Positions 17,524 to 30,930 of a stretch of DNA of 56,964 bases are shown here, piece by piece. A program made the translations under genes and the position numbers. The first letter of the stretch is position 1; the number at the start of each line of letters is the position of its first letter. The DNA is from an uncultured Woeseiaceae bacterium. Lineage in GTDB: Bacteria > Pseudomonadota > Gammaproteobacteria > Steroidobacterales > Woeseiaceae. Under the pieces are notes generated by a model. It was not told the DNA's origin. It was given only the letters and a program-made list of their open reading frames with translations, and ran no database searches. Location: positions 1 to 56,964 of the forward strand of contig CAMYMR010000028.1 in NCBI GenBank assembly GCA_947259285.1, given 5' to 3'.

Positions 17524-18000
17524 ATGCTTGAGGTTGGCGCACCGGCACCGGAATTCGAGCTGGCTAATGACCAGGGCGGAGAAACGACACTGTCGGCGTT
17601 ATTGCAGAGTGGTCCGCTGATATTGTATTTCTACCCGGCGGATTTCACGCCGGGTTGTACCAAGGAAGCGTGCTCCATCCGTGACATCCACAATGACATC
17701 CAGTCGGTCGGCCTTCAGGTCGCGGGCGTAAGCCCGCAGGATGTAGAGAGCCACCAGCGATTTCGGGACGAGTATGAGCTACCGTTCACCCTGCTGAGCG
17801 ATCCCGATAAGATCGCGATCAAGATGTATGACGTCGACGGGCCGTTCGGGGTCGGCGTTCGACGGGCTACATTCCTGATCAACCAGGACCGGACGATCCA
17901 GGACGCGATGATGGCGGACGTGCGTATCGGACGTCACCAGGAATTCATCGAAAAGGCCGTCCTTCTCAGAGACACCGCCGGGATGCGGTCCGACGATTAG
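17524..18000 (+). CDS. bcp: Peroxiredoxin, PrxQ/Bcp type
   Basis: 158-residue thiol peroxidase of the AhpC/TSA superfamily. The peroxidatic cysteine is Cys45 in DFTPGCTKEAC and a resolving cysteine sits five positions later (Cys50), the PrxQ/Bcp arrangement. The enzyme reduces hydrogen peroxide and organic hydroperoxides using thioredoxin. ATG 17524 follows GAGGAGAAA. It is a single-gene unit; the convergent yjbQ gene ends eight bases beyond its stop. The 161 bases upstream hold no visible gene. Confidence 0.9.
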   Translation: MLEVGAPAPEFELANDQGGETTLSALLQSGPLILYFYPADFTPGCTKEACSIRDIHNDIQSVGLQVAGVSPQDVESHQRFRDEYELPFTLLSDPDKIAIKMYDVDGPFGVGVRRATFLINQDRTIQDAMMADVRIGRHQEFIEKAVLLRDTAGMRSDD

Positions 18001-18007
18001 CGCTTCT

Positions 18008-18424
18008 TCAGTCGCCGGTAGCCGTTACCACTACGCGGCGAGTATGCGGTGCGTAACGATGTTCCCAGACATAGATGCCCTGCCAGGTACCCAGCGCACA
18101 ACGTCCGTCCCGAATCGGTAGGTTCAAATCCGACTGCGTCAGAATACTGCGAATGTGAGCCGGCATATCGTCCGGGCCTTCGGCAGAGTGAGTAAACATC
18201 GGATCGCCGTCCGGGACCTGCCGCGACATGAACGCCTCAAGGTCGTGCATTACGCTGGGATCCGCATTCTCGCAGAGCATCAACGACGCGCTCGTGTGGC
18301 AAATGAAGACATGGCACAGGCCCGTACGAACGCCCGAGTCACCCACAATGCGCTGCACCTGGCTACTGATCTCGTAGGTTCCGCGACCCGTCGTCGCAAC
18401 CCGCAGCTCCCGCTGGGTAATCAA
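18008..18424 (-). CDS. yjbQ: YjbQ/UPF0047 family protein
   Basis: 138 residues when started at TTG 18424, exactly the length of E. coli YjbQ. That TTG overlaps the TGA of the upstream phosphatase (TTGA), implying coupled translation; a longer frame to 18478 has no family support. Signatures are HTSASLMLCENADP, the metal-binding region HSAEGPDDMPAHI, and ALGTWQGIYVWEHR near the end. The family has weak thiamine-phosphate synthase activity in vitro; its true physiological role is unsettled. Confidence 0.85.
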   Translation of the reverse strand: MITQRELRVATTGRGTYEISSQVQRIVGDSGVRTGLCHVFICHTSASLMLCENADPSVMHDLEAFMSRQVPDGDPMFTHSAEGPDDMPAHIRSILTQSDLNLPIRDGRCALGTWQGIYVWEHRYAPHTRRVVVTATGD

Positions 18425-19020
18425 GGGATGTACGGCTCGCCGTAACGTAGCCGGATGGTCTTGGTTTTTCCGAACCACGGAATGCTAACGAGGTATATAT
18501 TGTCGTATTCGTCGTCGGCGATTGGCGGCACGCTCTTGCTCGCACCCATGTTGGCAATCATCTGCGGAACCGTGTCGCTGTGACCCACAACGAGAATGAT
18601 CTTGCCTTTGTACTCCCTGACGACGTCTTCGAGGAATACCTCGGTATCTGCCGCGTTATAGGTCAACACCGGAAGATCCAGCGCGTCGGCTACCGGTTGC
18701 GCGGTTTGTACACTCCGTCGATAGGAGGTTGAGTAGACCGCGTCAACGCCTACCCCGGGTACCACGTCCGCGTCCACAAGTTGGCGGGCGAGTTCGGCCG
18801 CACGCCGCTGACCGACCACACTGAGGCCCGGATCGTCGTCGCCCCCCCCGGCCTTTTCGGCATGTCGGACAAATATTACTGTCGTGGTCGCCTGTGACTC
18901 GAAGAACCACGCGAGGCCAATTGCGATCAGCGTGTAAATAACGACGACCTGGAGCCTTCGCATCCGTCGCCGCCGCTTCCTGTCTATTTCTTCTTTCGTT
19001 CTTGTTTTTGTTTCGCGCAT
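18421..19020 (-). CDS. Membrane-anchored histidine phosphatase family protein
   Basis: 199 residues. A basic N-terminus and one membrane helix (VVVIYTLIAIGLAWFF, ~25-40) anchor a histidine-phosphatase domain. The catalytic RHG motif reads VRHAEK (Arg52, His53), and the second histidine lies in VVGHSD near 148. It resembles SixA-like members, but with an anchor that would place the domain in the periplasm. Substrate unknown. It is translationally coupled to yjbQ through a four-base overlap. Confidence 0.8.
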   Translation of the reverse strand: MRETKTRTKEEIDRKRRRRMRRLQVVVIYTLIAIGLAWFFESQATTTVIFVRHAEKAGGGDDDPGLSVVGQRRAAELARQLVDADVVPGVGVDAVYSTSYRRSVQTAQPVADALDLPVLTYNAADTEVFLEDVVREYKGKIILVVGHSDTVPQMIANMGASKSVPPIADDEYDNIYLVSIPWFGKTKTIRLRYGEPYIP

Positions 19021-19075
19021 GTCTCGTCACCGGCGCAGCCGCGAAAAAATTGATCAGACGTTCCCTAGCGAGACT

Positions 19076-19405
19076 TTACGAGTTTTTGGGCGGTTTGACT
19101 ATGTCCGCAGGGCGGTCGTCATCCGTATCATCGACGACACGATACTCTCCCTCAATAAGACCGCCTGGTCCCGCGGGCCTGCCCGGGTGGTCGTCTTGAC
19201 CTTGTCGCCGCAACTTGCGATTGAACCACCAGAGCCGGAGACCTATGACAGAAGCAAGAACGGCGATGATGCTACCCAGTACTAGAAACGCAAAGAAACC
19301 CAGCACAATAGAGGCCCCAATTACGAGAGCACCGACGAGAATAACGAATATGTTCGCAATGGGGTTGCCGGCAGGCAAACCACGATTGCTCGTTGAGTAT
19401 TTCAA
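19076..19405 (-). CDS. Small two-helix membrane protein
   Basis: 109 residues. Two adjacent hydrophobic helices (IANIFVILVGALVIGASIV, ~17-35, and FFAFLVLGSIIAVLASVIG, ~37-56) precede a basic stretch and an acidic Pro/Gly-rich tail. No enzymatic motif. The start is TTG 19405 with GAGG eight bases upstream; no better start exists. Conserved-looking but unnamed. It lies between the DUF1579-like exported protein and the histidine phosphatase, all on the minus strand. Confidence 0.55.
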   Translation of the reverse strand: MKYSTSNRGLPAGNPIANIFVILVGALVIGASIVLGFFAFLVLGSIIAVLASVIGLRLWWFNRKLRRQGQDDHPGRPAGPGGLIEGEYRVVDDTDDDRPADIVKPPKNS

Positions 19406-19425
19406 TATATGGTCCTCAAACCGGC

Positions 19426-20328
19426 TCAGTCGACCGGCTTTTTGGTGTAAAAGCCCTCAAACCAAGGCGACCAATCCTCACTATCGGGCAATATCTGCTC
19501 AAAAAACTGCCGCACCCGGCCATCTGGAAGTGGTGTCCACAGACCGCGAAAAGGTAAGGTGGTGCCACTCGCTACGTCATGAATCGTACCGACCAACAGC
19601 ATCCCATCATCCGTAATACCGCCGCGGATATTGATCTGGCTTCCCGCGGCGTCATTCCAGATCTGCACCCAGTCACCCGAAACCTTGTCCAAATAGTTGA
19701 CGCTCATGCCGGTGCCGCCGGTCGCACTACTCCAGGTTTCGATCAGAACGCAGCCATGTTCTGTAGATTCAATGCGATTACTTCCCGCGTAGGTTCCGTC
19801 GGCCGTATGGACGTCCCAATCACCTAACCAGAAGTCGAACGCCGAAAACGCGGCGTCATGTTCACACGGAAATGCCTTGCGGGACATCTCGGCGATAAGC
19901 TGATCATACGCCGCATTACCCGAAAGCGTGCTTAAAAGCGGGTCGGTGGTTATCAAACCGACGGCCGTGAAACCGTTTGCAGCGACGGACAGCAGTTCTT
20001 GCACGGCGCCATCGGCATCCTCCGCGAGCACGCTGAGGCGGGCTCGCTCAAGGCTGATTCGTACCGGCGAGAACTCTAGCTGCTCCGCTCTGTCGAGCGC
20101 GGTTCGAGCAAGCGCATAGCGCTCGGATTGCCTCGCACTGACCGCCAGGCGGAACCACGCTACCGTGTCCTCAGGCTGCGCCTCAATGTGCAGCGCATAA
20201 GCGTCTGCCGCAGCGCCCCAGTCTTCCGCCTCAAACAGTTGATCCGCGCCGGATTCCGCAAGGCACGATAGGGGGAAACTTAAAGCTATAATAATTAATA
20301 ACTTACGATAATAATCTAGTATTGACAT
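19426..20328 (-). CDS. Exported TPR protein with DUF1579-like domain
   Basis: 300 residues. A signal peptide (LLIIIALSFPLSCLA) is followed by TPR-like helices at ~30-105 (WFRLAVSARQSERYALARTAL). A beta-rich C-terminal domain from ~150 opens with FDFWLGDWDVHTADG, a motif typical of DUF1579-type calycin-like domains. A combination of protein-binding helices and a small ligand-binding barrel is suggested. Function unknown. The ribosome site before ATG 20328 is weak and AT-rich. Confidence 0.65.
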   Translation of the reverse strand: MSILDYYRKLLIIIALSFPLSCLAESGADQLFEAEDWGAAADAYALHIEAQPEDTVAWFRLAVSARQSERYALARTALDRAEQLEFSPVRISLERARLSVLAEDADGAVQELLSVAANGFTAVGLITTDPLLSTLSGNAAYDQLIAEMSRKAFPCEHDAAFSAFDFWLGDWDVHTADGTYAGSNRIESTEHGCVLIETWSSATGGTGMSVNYLDKVSGDWVQIWNDAAGSQINIRGGITDDGMLLVGTIHDVASGTTLPFRGLWTPLPDGRVRQFFEQILPDSEDWSPWFEGFYTKKPVD

Positions 20329-20459
20329 TAAGTTTATTCCAGGAGAACTGCCCTTGTCCGGACAAGAATCAACTGAGCAGGTTCGAGTCGCGACGGGTCA
20401 TCCGCTTTTTCAATATGAGGTTCAAGGTCCACTAAATCAATATTCGGCAAGAGCACAGG

Positions 20460-20488
20460 TTGAATCCTCAAGGCACTGCGAGCACAAT
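20460..20488 (+). promoter_or_regulatory. Possible promoter of tRNA-Ser
   Basis: TTGAAT (20460-20465) and CACAAT (20483-20488) are 17 bases apart, about 24 bases before the tRNA. Both boxes match consensus at four of six positions. The rest of 20329-20511 shows no gene. Confidence 0.4.
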
Positions 20489-20511
20489 TCGCGGTCGTTC
20501 GATCAAGCACC

Positions 20512-20602
20512 GGAGAGGTGGCAGAGTGGTTGAATGCACTGGTCTTGAAAACCAGCAAGGGTTAGTAGCCCTTCGTGGGTTCAAATCCCACCCTCTCCGC
20601 CA
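20512..20602 (+). tRNA. tRNA-Ser (anticodon TGA)
   Basis: 91-base class II tRNA. Acceptor GGAGAGG pairs with CCTCTCC, and the anticodon stem CTGGT/ACCAG encloses CTTGAAA, giving anticodon TGA. A long variable arm (AGGGTTAGTAGCCCT) marks serine, the T arm is GTGGG-TTCAAAT-CCCAC, and CCA is encoded. It is followed by a terminator and then two further copies of its 3' end. The gene for its synthetase lies about 2 kb away and is frame-broken. Confidence 0.97.
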
Positions 20603-20614
20603 GACATTGAAAAT

Positions 20615-20637
20615 GGGGCCCTCGGGGCCCCGTTTTT
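20615..20637 (+). terminator. Intrinsic terminator after tRNA-Ser
   Basis: GGGGCCC-TCG-GGGCCCC stem-loop followed by GTTTTT, 12 bases after the tRNA. Confidence 0.85.
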
Positions 20638-20667
20638 GATGTCCAGTAGAGGGTTTGGGGTTTAAAC

Positions 20668-20771
20668 CCTGTTCAACAAAACGCGCCAGCGTTTTGGACG
20701 CACGTAGTGCGCCCCGCAGGGGCGAGAATCGCCCTGAGGCGATTTGAGTCCATCCCACCCTCTCCGCCAGA
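20668..20771 (+). repeat. tRNA-linked structured repeat, Ser unit 1
   Basis: The unit starts CCTGTTCAAC, then runs through hairpins AAAACGC-GCCA-GCGTTTT, CGCAC-GTA-GTGCG, GCCCC-GCA-GGGGC and AATCGCC-CTGA-GGCGATT. It ends with ATCCCACCCTCTCCGCCAGA (20752-20771), identical to the last 18 bases of tRNA-Ser plus two. The hairpin order and the GGCGATT...ATCC join resemble Arg unit 1 at 12115-12223. Confidence 0.75.
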
Positions 20772-20777
20772 AAATGA

Positions 20778-20805
20778 AATGGCCCCCTTGCGGGGCCATT
20801 TTGTT
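20778..20805 (+). terminator. Intrinsic terminator after Ser repeat unit 1
   Basis: AATGGCCCC/GGGGCCATT stem with a CTTGC-type loop followed by a T-rich tract (TTGTTTTC). It occupies the same relative place after the repeated tail as the terminator at 20615 does after the tRNA, so the repeat copies the tRNA-tail-plus-terminator module. Confidence 0.75.
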
Positions 20806-20835
20806 TTCTTGCCGAGTGCGGTCTGGGATGAGAGC

Positions 20836-20905
20836 CCTGTTCAACCCGCACAGCGGCGAAGCCGCATGCGTGAACGCGAAGCGATCATCCCACCCTCTCC
20901 GCCAG
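20836..20905 (+). repeat. tRNA-linked structured repeat, Ser unit 2 (short)
   Basis: Shorter unit, again starting CCTGTTCAAC. GTTCA pairs with TGAAC around an inner GCGGC-GAA-GCCGC hairpin, and an outer GGGATGA (from 20825) pairs with TCATCCC at the tail. It ends with a third copy of ATCCCACCCTCTCCGCCAGA at 20886-20905. The terminator that should follow is degenerate (GTGCCCCCGCC without T-run). Confidence 0.7.
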
Positions 20906-20929
20906 AAATCGAAGTGCCCCCGCCGTAGA

Positions 20930-21026
20930 TGGCCTTCTTCTTTGATACCCCGGTTCCGACCATGTTGGCGATCACCGCCGCTATCAGGGTCGTGAAAACG
21001 AACCTGTTGCTTGCAGAGCGAGTCAT
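20930..21026 (-). pseudogene. Possible remnant of an APC-type permease N-terminus
   Basis: On the minus strand about 30 codons read MTRSASNRFVFTTLIAAVIA followed by NMVGTGV. This resembles the first helix of amino acid/polyamine/organocation permeases (pattern ANMIGTGVF). The similarity stops after that helix and the frame runs into the last tRNA tail copy. It looks like a gene fragment left where the repeat array ends; chance resemblance is possible. Confidence 0.3.
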
Positions 21027-21070
21027 AGAAAAGGACCATACACGAAGCCAAATTAGATTAGGGAGAGGGC

Positions 21071-21730
21071 ATGTCAACCGTACTGATCACAGGATGCAAC
21101 CGCGGGATCGGCCTGGAACTTTGCCGCCAGTTTCTCGCTCGCGAAGACGAAGTAATCGCCGTATGCCGGCAAGCGAGCGACGAATTACGCGACTCCGGCG
21201 CAACGGTCATCGATGGAATCGATGTCAGCCAGGGCGACTCGGTAGCGAGACTAAAAGAGGCACTCGACGGCAAACCCATCGATATCCTGGTCAACAATGC
21301 CGGAATTTTACGGCCGGACACTTTTGGGGAAATCGATTACGAAGCACTGGTCGAACAGTATCGCGTCAACACGCTGGGACCGCTGCGCGTCACCGAAGCT
21401 TTGGTCGACAACCTCGGCAGCGGTTCGAAGGTAGCGATCGTGACCAGCCGCGTCGGCTCGATTGAAGACAACAGTTCCGGCGGCTACTACGGTTATCGCG
21501 CGTCAAAAACAGCCGTCAATCAGATTGGTATGAATCTGAAGCACGAACTTGCACCGCGCGGAATCGCCGTCGCGCTACTGCACCCCGGGCTGGTCGCAAC
21601 CGATATGACCGGCGGTCAGGGAGTAGCCGCCAACGATTCGGCCGCAGGGCTGATTGCGCGAATCGACGAACTGAACCTCGACAATAGCGGCGGGTTCTGG
21701 CACGCCGAGGGGTATTCCCTCCCCTGGTGA
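21071..21730 (+). CDS. SDR family oxidoreductase (C-factor-like)
   Basis: 219-residue SDR. The cofactor motif is TGCNRGIG at 7-14, then NNAG near 75-78, a Ser in VTSRVGS, and the catalytic Tyr-Lys in YYGYRASK. The overall pattern (short, GCNRGIGLEL start, LLHPGLVATDMTGGQG end) is that of the C-factor/CsgA-like SDR subgroup. Substrate unknown. ATG 21071 follows GGGAGAGGG. Separate from the Bax-inhibitor-like gene by 91 bases. Confidence 0.85.
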   Translation: MSTVLITGCNRGIGLELCRQFLAREDEVIAVCRQASDELRDSGATVIDGIDVSQGDSVARLKEALDGKPIDILVNNAGILRPDTFGEIDYEALVEQYRVNTLGPLRVTEALVDNLGSGSKVAIVTSRVGSIEDNSSGGYYGYRASKTAVNQIGMNLKHELAPRGIAVALLHPGLVATDMTGGQGVAANDSAAGLIARIDELNLDNSGGFWHAEGYSLPW

Positions 21731-21821
21731 CTATGTCAAATCGGACCGTGCGTATTTCATATCGCAGGACACGGCCACGATGCTAGACTTACGGCCAACC
21801 TAAACCTACGGGAATCAGAAC

Positions 21822-22523
21822 ATGCAGCAAAACGTGAACTACGCCGCACCGGTCGCGCACACGTCGGTCGAGAGCCGTTCCGAGTTTATCTGGAAATGCT
21901 ATGCACACGTGGTGGGCGCCATCCTGGCGTTTGCCGCGATCGAAACCTATCTTTTCGAGTCCGGTGTGGCTTGGGCAATCGCTGAACCGATGCTCGGCAG
22001 CCCGATGCTCGTCCTGATGGCGTTTATTGCCTTGAGCTGGGGCGCAAGCCACCTCGCGCATCGCCTCGAATCGAAACCGGCACAATACGCGGCCTTCGGA
22101 GCGTTTGTAGTCCTCTGGTCGATTATGTTCGTGCCGATGCTGGCGATCGCAATGTTGAAGTCGGCGGAATCAGGCGCCAACATCGTGGAAAGCGCGGCAT
22201 CCGTTACGATCTTCGGGTGTATCGCCCTCATCGCCACCGCAATGATCACGCGCAAGGATTTCTCGTTCCTGCGCGGTATCCTCGTATGGGGCTTTTTCAT
22301 TGTCATTGGATTGATCGGCGCATCCTTTCTGTTTGGCTGGAATCTCGGCACCTGGTTTTCGGTCGGCATGATCGGCTTTGCAGGCGCCGCCGTTCTCTAT
22401 GACACCTCGAATATCATGCACCACTACCCGCAGGATAAGTATGTCGGGGCATCCATGGCATTGTTCGCGTCGATCGCGATGATGTTCTGGTATGTGCTGC
22501 GGCTGTTCATCAGTCGCGACTAA
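21822..22523 (+). CDS. Bax inhibitor-1/YccA family membrane protein
   Basis: 233 residues with seven hydrophobic helices. The family signature is clear in the last third (FSVGMIGFAGAAVLYDTSNIMHH, quoted in part, and ALFASIAMMFWYVLRLFIS). E. coli YccA modulates the FtsH protease; other members form pH-sensitive calcium leak channels. Which applies here is not visible. A strong terminator follows at 22543. ATG 21822 is preceded by GGGAA. Confidence 0.9.
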   Translation: MQQNVNYAAPVAHTSVESRSEFIWKCYAHVVGAILAFAAIETYLFESGVAWAIAEPMLGSPMLVLMAFIALSWGASHLAHRLESKPAQYAAFGAFVVLWSIMFVPMLAIAMLKSAESGANIVESAASVTIFGCIALIATAMITRKDFSFLRGILVWGFFIVIGLIGASFLFGWNLGTWFSVGMIGFAGAAVLYDTSNIMHHYPQDKYVGASMALFASIAMMFWYVLRLFISRD

Positions 22524-22542
22524 GACGGTACGCGCGACGAAG

Positions 22543-22569
22543 AAAGGGCCCTGAACGGGCCCTTTTTTT
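22543..22569 (+). terminator. Intrinsic terminator
   Basis: AAGGGCCC-TGAAC-GGGCCCTT stem-loop with a seven-T run, 20 bases after the Bax-inhibitor-like gene and before the convergent serS. Confidence 0.9.
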
Positions 22570-22594
22570 GTGACGATATGCTGTGCCGTTGACG

Positions 22595-25170
<2,576 letters not shown>

Positions 25171-25178
<8 letters not shown>

Positions 25179-25596
25179 TGCGAGTGCCCGTGTTTCGCGT
25201 CGAATACCAGTCTTCGACACGCAGGCTCCAACCACCCAGGCCTGCAATCGCAACTGCAAAGCCCACCACTATACCGACCGTATTCGCGGCCATGTCGAAC
25301 CAGTCGGCCTGCCGGTAACCCACCAGGTACTGGCAAAACTCGATCAGCAGGCCGAATAGCAGTAGCCCGATCGCGACTCGCAGATACGAGGCACGCCGAT
25401 ATTGACCGGAAAACCAGACTGCCAGCAGGGTAAACGTGCTCATATGCAGGAGTTTGTCGGAATTCTGTAGCCAGGCGAGTGCGCCTGCCTTGTCATCCCA
25501 GAACCAGACGGCCGGCATCAAAGCAGAAACCAGCACCAGCAACAGCATAAGCAGCCCCGCTATCCGCCAGAAACGTAAGTGCCGCAGCGGTAACAT
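25171..25596 (-). CDS. VanZ-like membrane protein
   Basis: 141 residues with four hydrophobic helices. VanZ-family marks are [19 protein letters not shown] near 45-63 and the late [27 protein letters not shown] block (quoted by its [14 protein letters not shown] core). VanZ from enterococci gives low-level teicoplanin resistance, but most chromosomal homologues have no known role. ATG 25596 directly follows the lolA stop without a gap. It is inserted between lolA and rarA, which are adjacent in E. coli. Confidence 0.85.
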
Positions 25597-26256
25597 TCAG
25601 TGAGACGCATCGCCGATCGTCAAAGGAACACCGACGAGATCGACGTCCTCGGGCACTGCGAACTGAAAACTTCCGGCATCGATAGGTTCGTTGATTACGA
25701 CGTCGTAAAGCGCGACCAGTGTCGTCTGTTCAAGGTTGTCAAAAAATACCATGCGGCTTAGCTGGCCATCATCGAACCCGAGCTCGACGCGATTGAAACC
25801 GCTATTGTCATCAACCGGCGCCATCCGCACCCAGGTGGTGTCTTTCTCAATCGCACTGCCTTCGAACCGGAACTGTTCGAGCGCATCCGTCGCGCCGCCG
25901 AGCAATAACGCGGGTGTATTGCTCAAAGCCTTCGCCTGGGGCTTAACAGTTACCTGAGCAAGGTCCACGTCATAGGACCAGACGTTGAGACCGTCGGCGA
26001 CCAACCACTGCTCATAGGGATCTGAATAGGTCCAGCGAAAGCGCGTCGGACGCTCGATTTCCAGGGTGCCCGTCGAAACCTCTACGAGTTCGCCCTCGGC
26101 ATCGATCAACGACTGTTCGAAACGACCCTGCATCGTAATGACGTCGCTTAAGAATTCGTTGACAAGCTTTTCGCCGGCCTGATCTACGCTCGACTCCGCA
26201 AGCGCCTGCTGGCCGATACCCACGATGAGTAACAACGAAATAGCTCGTCTGATCAC
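25597..26256 (-). CDS. lolA: Outer-membrane lipoprotein carrier LolA
   Basis: 219 residues from GTG 26256 (AAGGA eight bases upstream). A signal peptide (AISLLLIVGIGQQALA) precedes the periplasmic carrier domain. LolA signatures are MQGRFEQSLIDAEGE, GTLEIERPTRFRWTYSDPYEQ in parts, VADGLNVWSYDVDLAQVTVK, and the FFDNLEQTT region. LolA takes lipoproteins from the LolCDE transporter to LolB. It should serve the Lpp-like, lipocalin and other lipoproteins encoded in this window. The longer upstream frame overlaps ftsK and is rejected. Confidence 0.9.
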   Translation of the reverse strand: MIRRAISLLLIVGIGQQALAESSVDQAGEKLVNEFLSDVITMQGRFEQSLIDAEGELVEVSTGTLEIERPTRFRWTYSDPYEQWLVADGLNVWSYDVDLAQVTVKPQAKALSNTPALLLGGATDALEQFRFEGSAIEKDTTWVRMAPVDDNSGFNRVELGFDDGQLSRMVFFDNLEQTTLVALYDVVINEPIDAGSFQFAVPEDVDLVGVPLTIGDASH

Positions 26257-26290
26257 AATCCGGTCCTTCGCATCGTTTTGGCCGTCCCGT

Positions 26291-29754
<3,464 letters not shown>

Positions 29755-29796
29755 GGCTACGGTGCGCCAGGGCGCGTTCACCACTGGCAGGCCCTA

Positions 29797-30930
29797 GTGG
29801 AGGTTGCCGTCCATTCCAGCATCGCGGAGATTGCGGCCGCCGATTGGAACCGGCTCACGGGCAGCCAGTACCCGTTTCTGAAACATCAATTCCTGCAACT
29901 CGCCGAGGAGACGCGCTGCGTCTCGCCTGAACAGGGGTGGACCCCTCGACATTTGAGTATTGGCGTTGACGGGCGGCTTCGTGCCGCAATGCCGCTGTAT
30001 GAAAAAAGCCATTCGTGGGGCGAGTTCGTGTTCGATTGGGCCTGGGCAAATGCTTACGAACAGGCGGGCCTAAGCTACTACCCGAAACTGGTGTCCGCAG
30101 CGCCGTTTACGCCGGCGCCGAGCCGCAGAATTCTGCTCGCCGACCCGAATGACAGCGAGGCCGCCAACGCGCTGATTGCGGCTGCCGTCAAGCTTGCGGT
30201 TGAGTCGGACTGTTCTTCTGTTCATTTCCTGTTTCCCACATCGGACGAAATTGCACTTTTTGAGTCGGCGGGGCTGCTCGTCCGCAAAGACTGCCAGTTT
30301 CACTGGCGCAACCGTGGATACTCCAGTTTCGACGATTTCCTCGCCACCTTTAACGCGTCCAAGCGCAAGAAAGCGAAGCGTGATCGGCGTCGAGCCGTTG
30401 AAAACGGCATACGATTTCGGCATCTGAAAGGTGGTGAGATTGACGACGCGGAGTGGACCATTATCTACGAACTGATCAGCCGGACTTTCATGCGCCGCGG
30501 ATCGCTGCCCTACTTCAACGAGACATTTTTCAGGGCTGTTAGCCGCCAGTTGCCCGAGAATATTCTCGTTGTCCTCGCCGAAAAGGACGACGAACCGGTA
30601 GCGGCGGCCGTGTTTTTTGACAGCGAGGACGTTCTGTATGGGCGTTACTGGGGCAGCAACGCACATTACGACGCACTGCATTTCGAGACCTGCTATTACC
30701 AGGGTATCGACTATTGCATCGAGAGCGGCAGACAAATCTTCGAGCCGGGCACCCAGGGCGAGCACAAAATTAGTCGCGGCTTTTCACCGGAGACAACCTG
30801 GTCGGCACACTGGCTGGCACACCCGGAATTCGCTGATGCGGTCAGCCGGTATCTGGATGAGGAAGCACGCCACGTCGACCGCTACATCGATGTCGTGGAG
30901 TCACGCAGCCCGTACAAGACGGTGGAATGA
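29797..30930 (+). CDS. COG3146/DUF482 GNAT-like acyltransferase
   Basis: 377-residue protein of the COG3146 (DUF482, peptidogalycan biosynthesis/FemAB-like N-acyltransferase) family. Family segments are FLKHQFLQLAEETRCVSPEQGW, the basic KRKKAKRDRRRAV block near 190, and the C-terminal YYQGIDYCIESGRQIFEPGTQGEHKISRGF region, each seen here in full or in part. The start is GTG 29797 after GGCAGG. It overlaps aat by four bases (ATGA). The acyl acceptor is unknown; the family often travels with aat, so a link to aminoacyl transfer has been suggested but is not shown. Confidence 0.8.
   Translation: MEVAVHSSIAEIAAADWNRLTGSQYPFLKHQFLQLAEETRCVSPEQGWTPRHLSIGVDGRLRAAMPLYEKSHSWGEFVFDWAWANAYEQAGLSYYPKLVSAAPFTPAPSRRILLADPNDSEAANALIAAAVKLAVESDCSSVHFLFPTSDEIALFESAGLLVRKDCQFHWRNRGYSSFDDFLATFNASKRKKAKRDRRRAVENGIRFRHLKGGEIDDAEWTIIYELISRTFMRRGSLPYFNETFFRAVSRQLPENILVVLAEKDDEPVAAAVFFDSEDVLYGRYWGSNAHYDALHFETCYYQGIDYCIESGRQIFEPGTQGEHKISRGFSPETTWSAHWLAHPEFADAVSRYLDEEARHVDRYIDVVESRSPYKTVE

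Noticed and set aside
18425-18478. N-terminal extension of YjbQ to 18478
   Set aside because: The extra 18 residues lie inside the phosphatase gene, and the shorter TTG start gives the exact family length.
20668-20905. Additional tRNA genes at the repeated CCA tails
   Set aside because: Only the T-arm/acceptor 3' strand is present. There is no D arm, anticodon arm or matching GGAGAGG 5' strand, so these are tail copies, not tRNAs.
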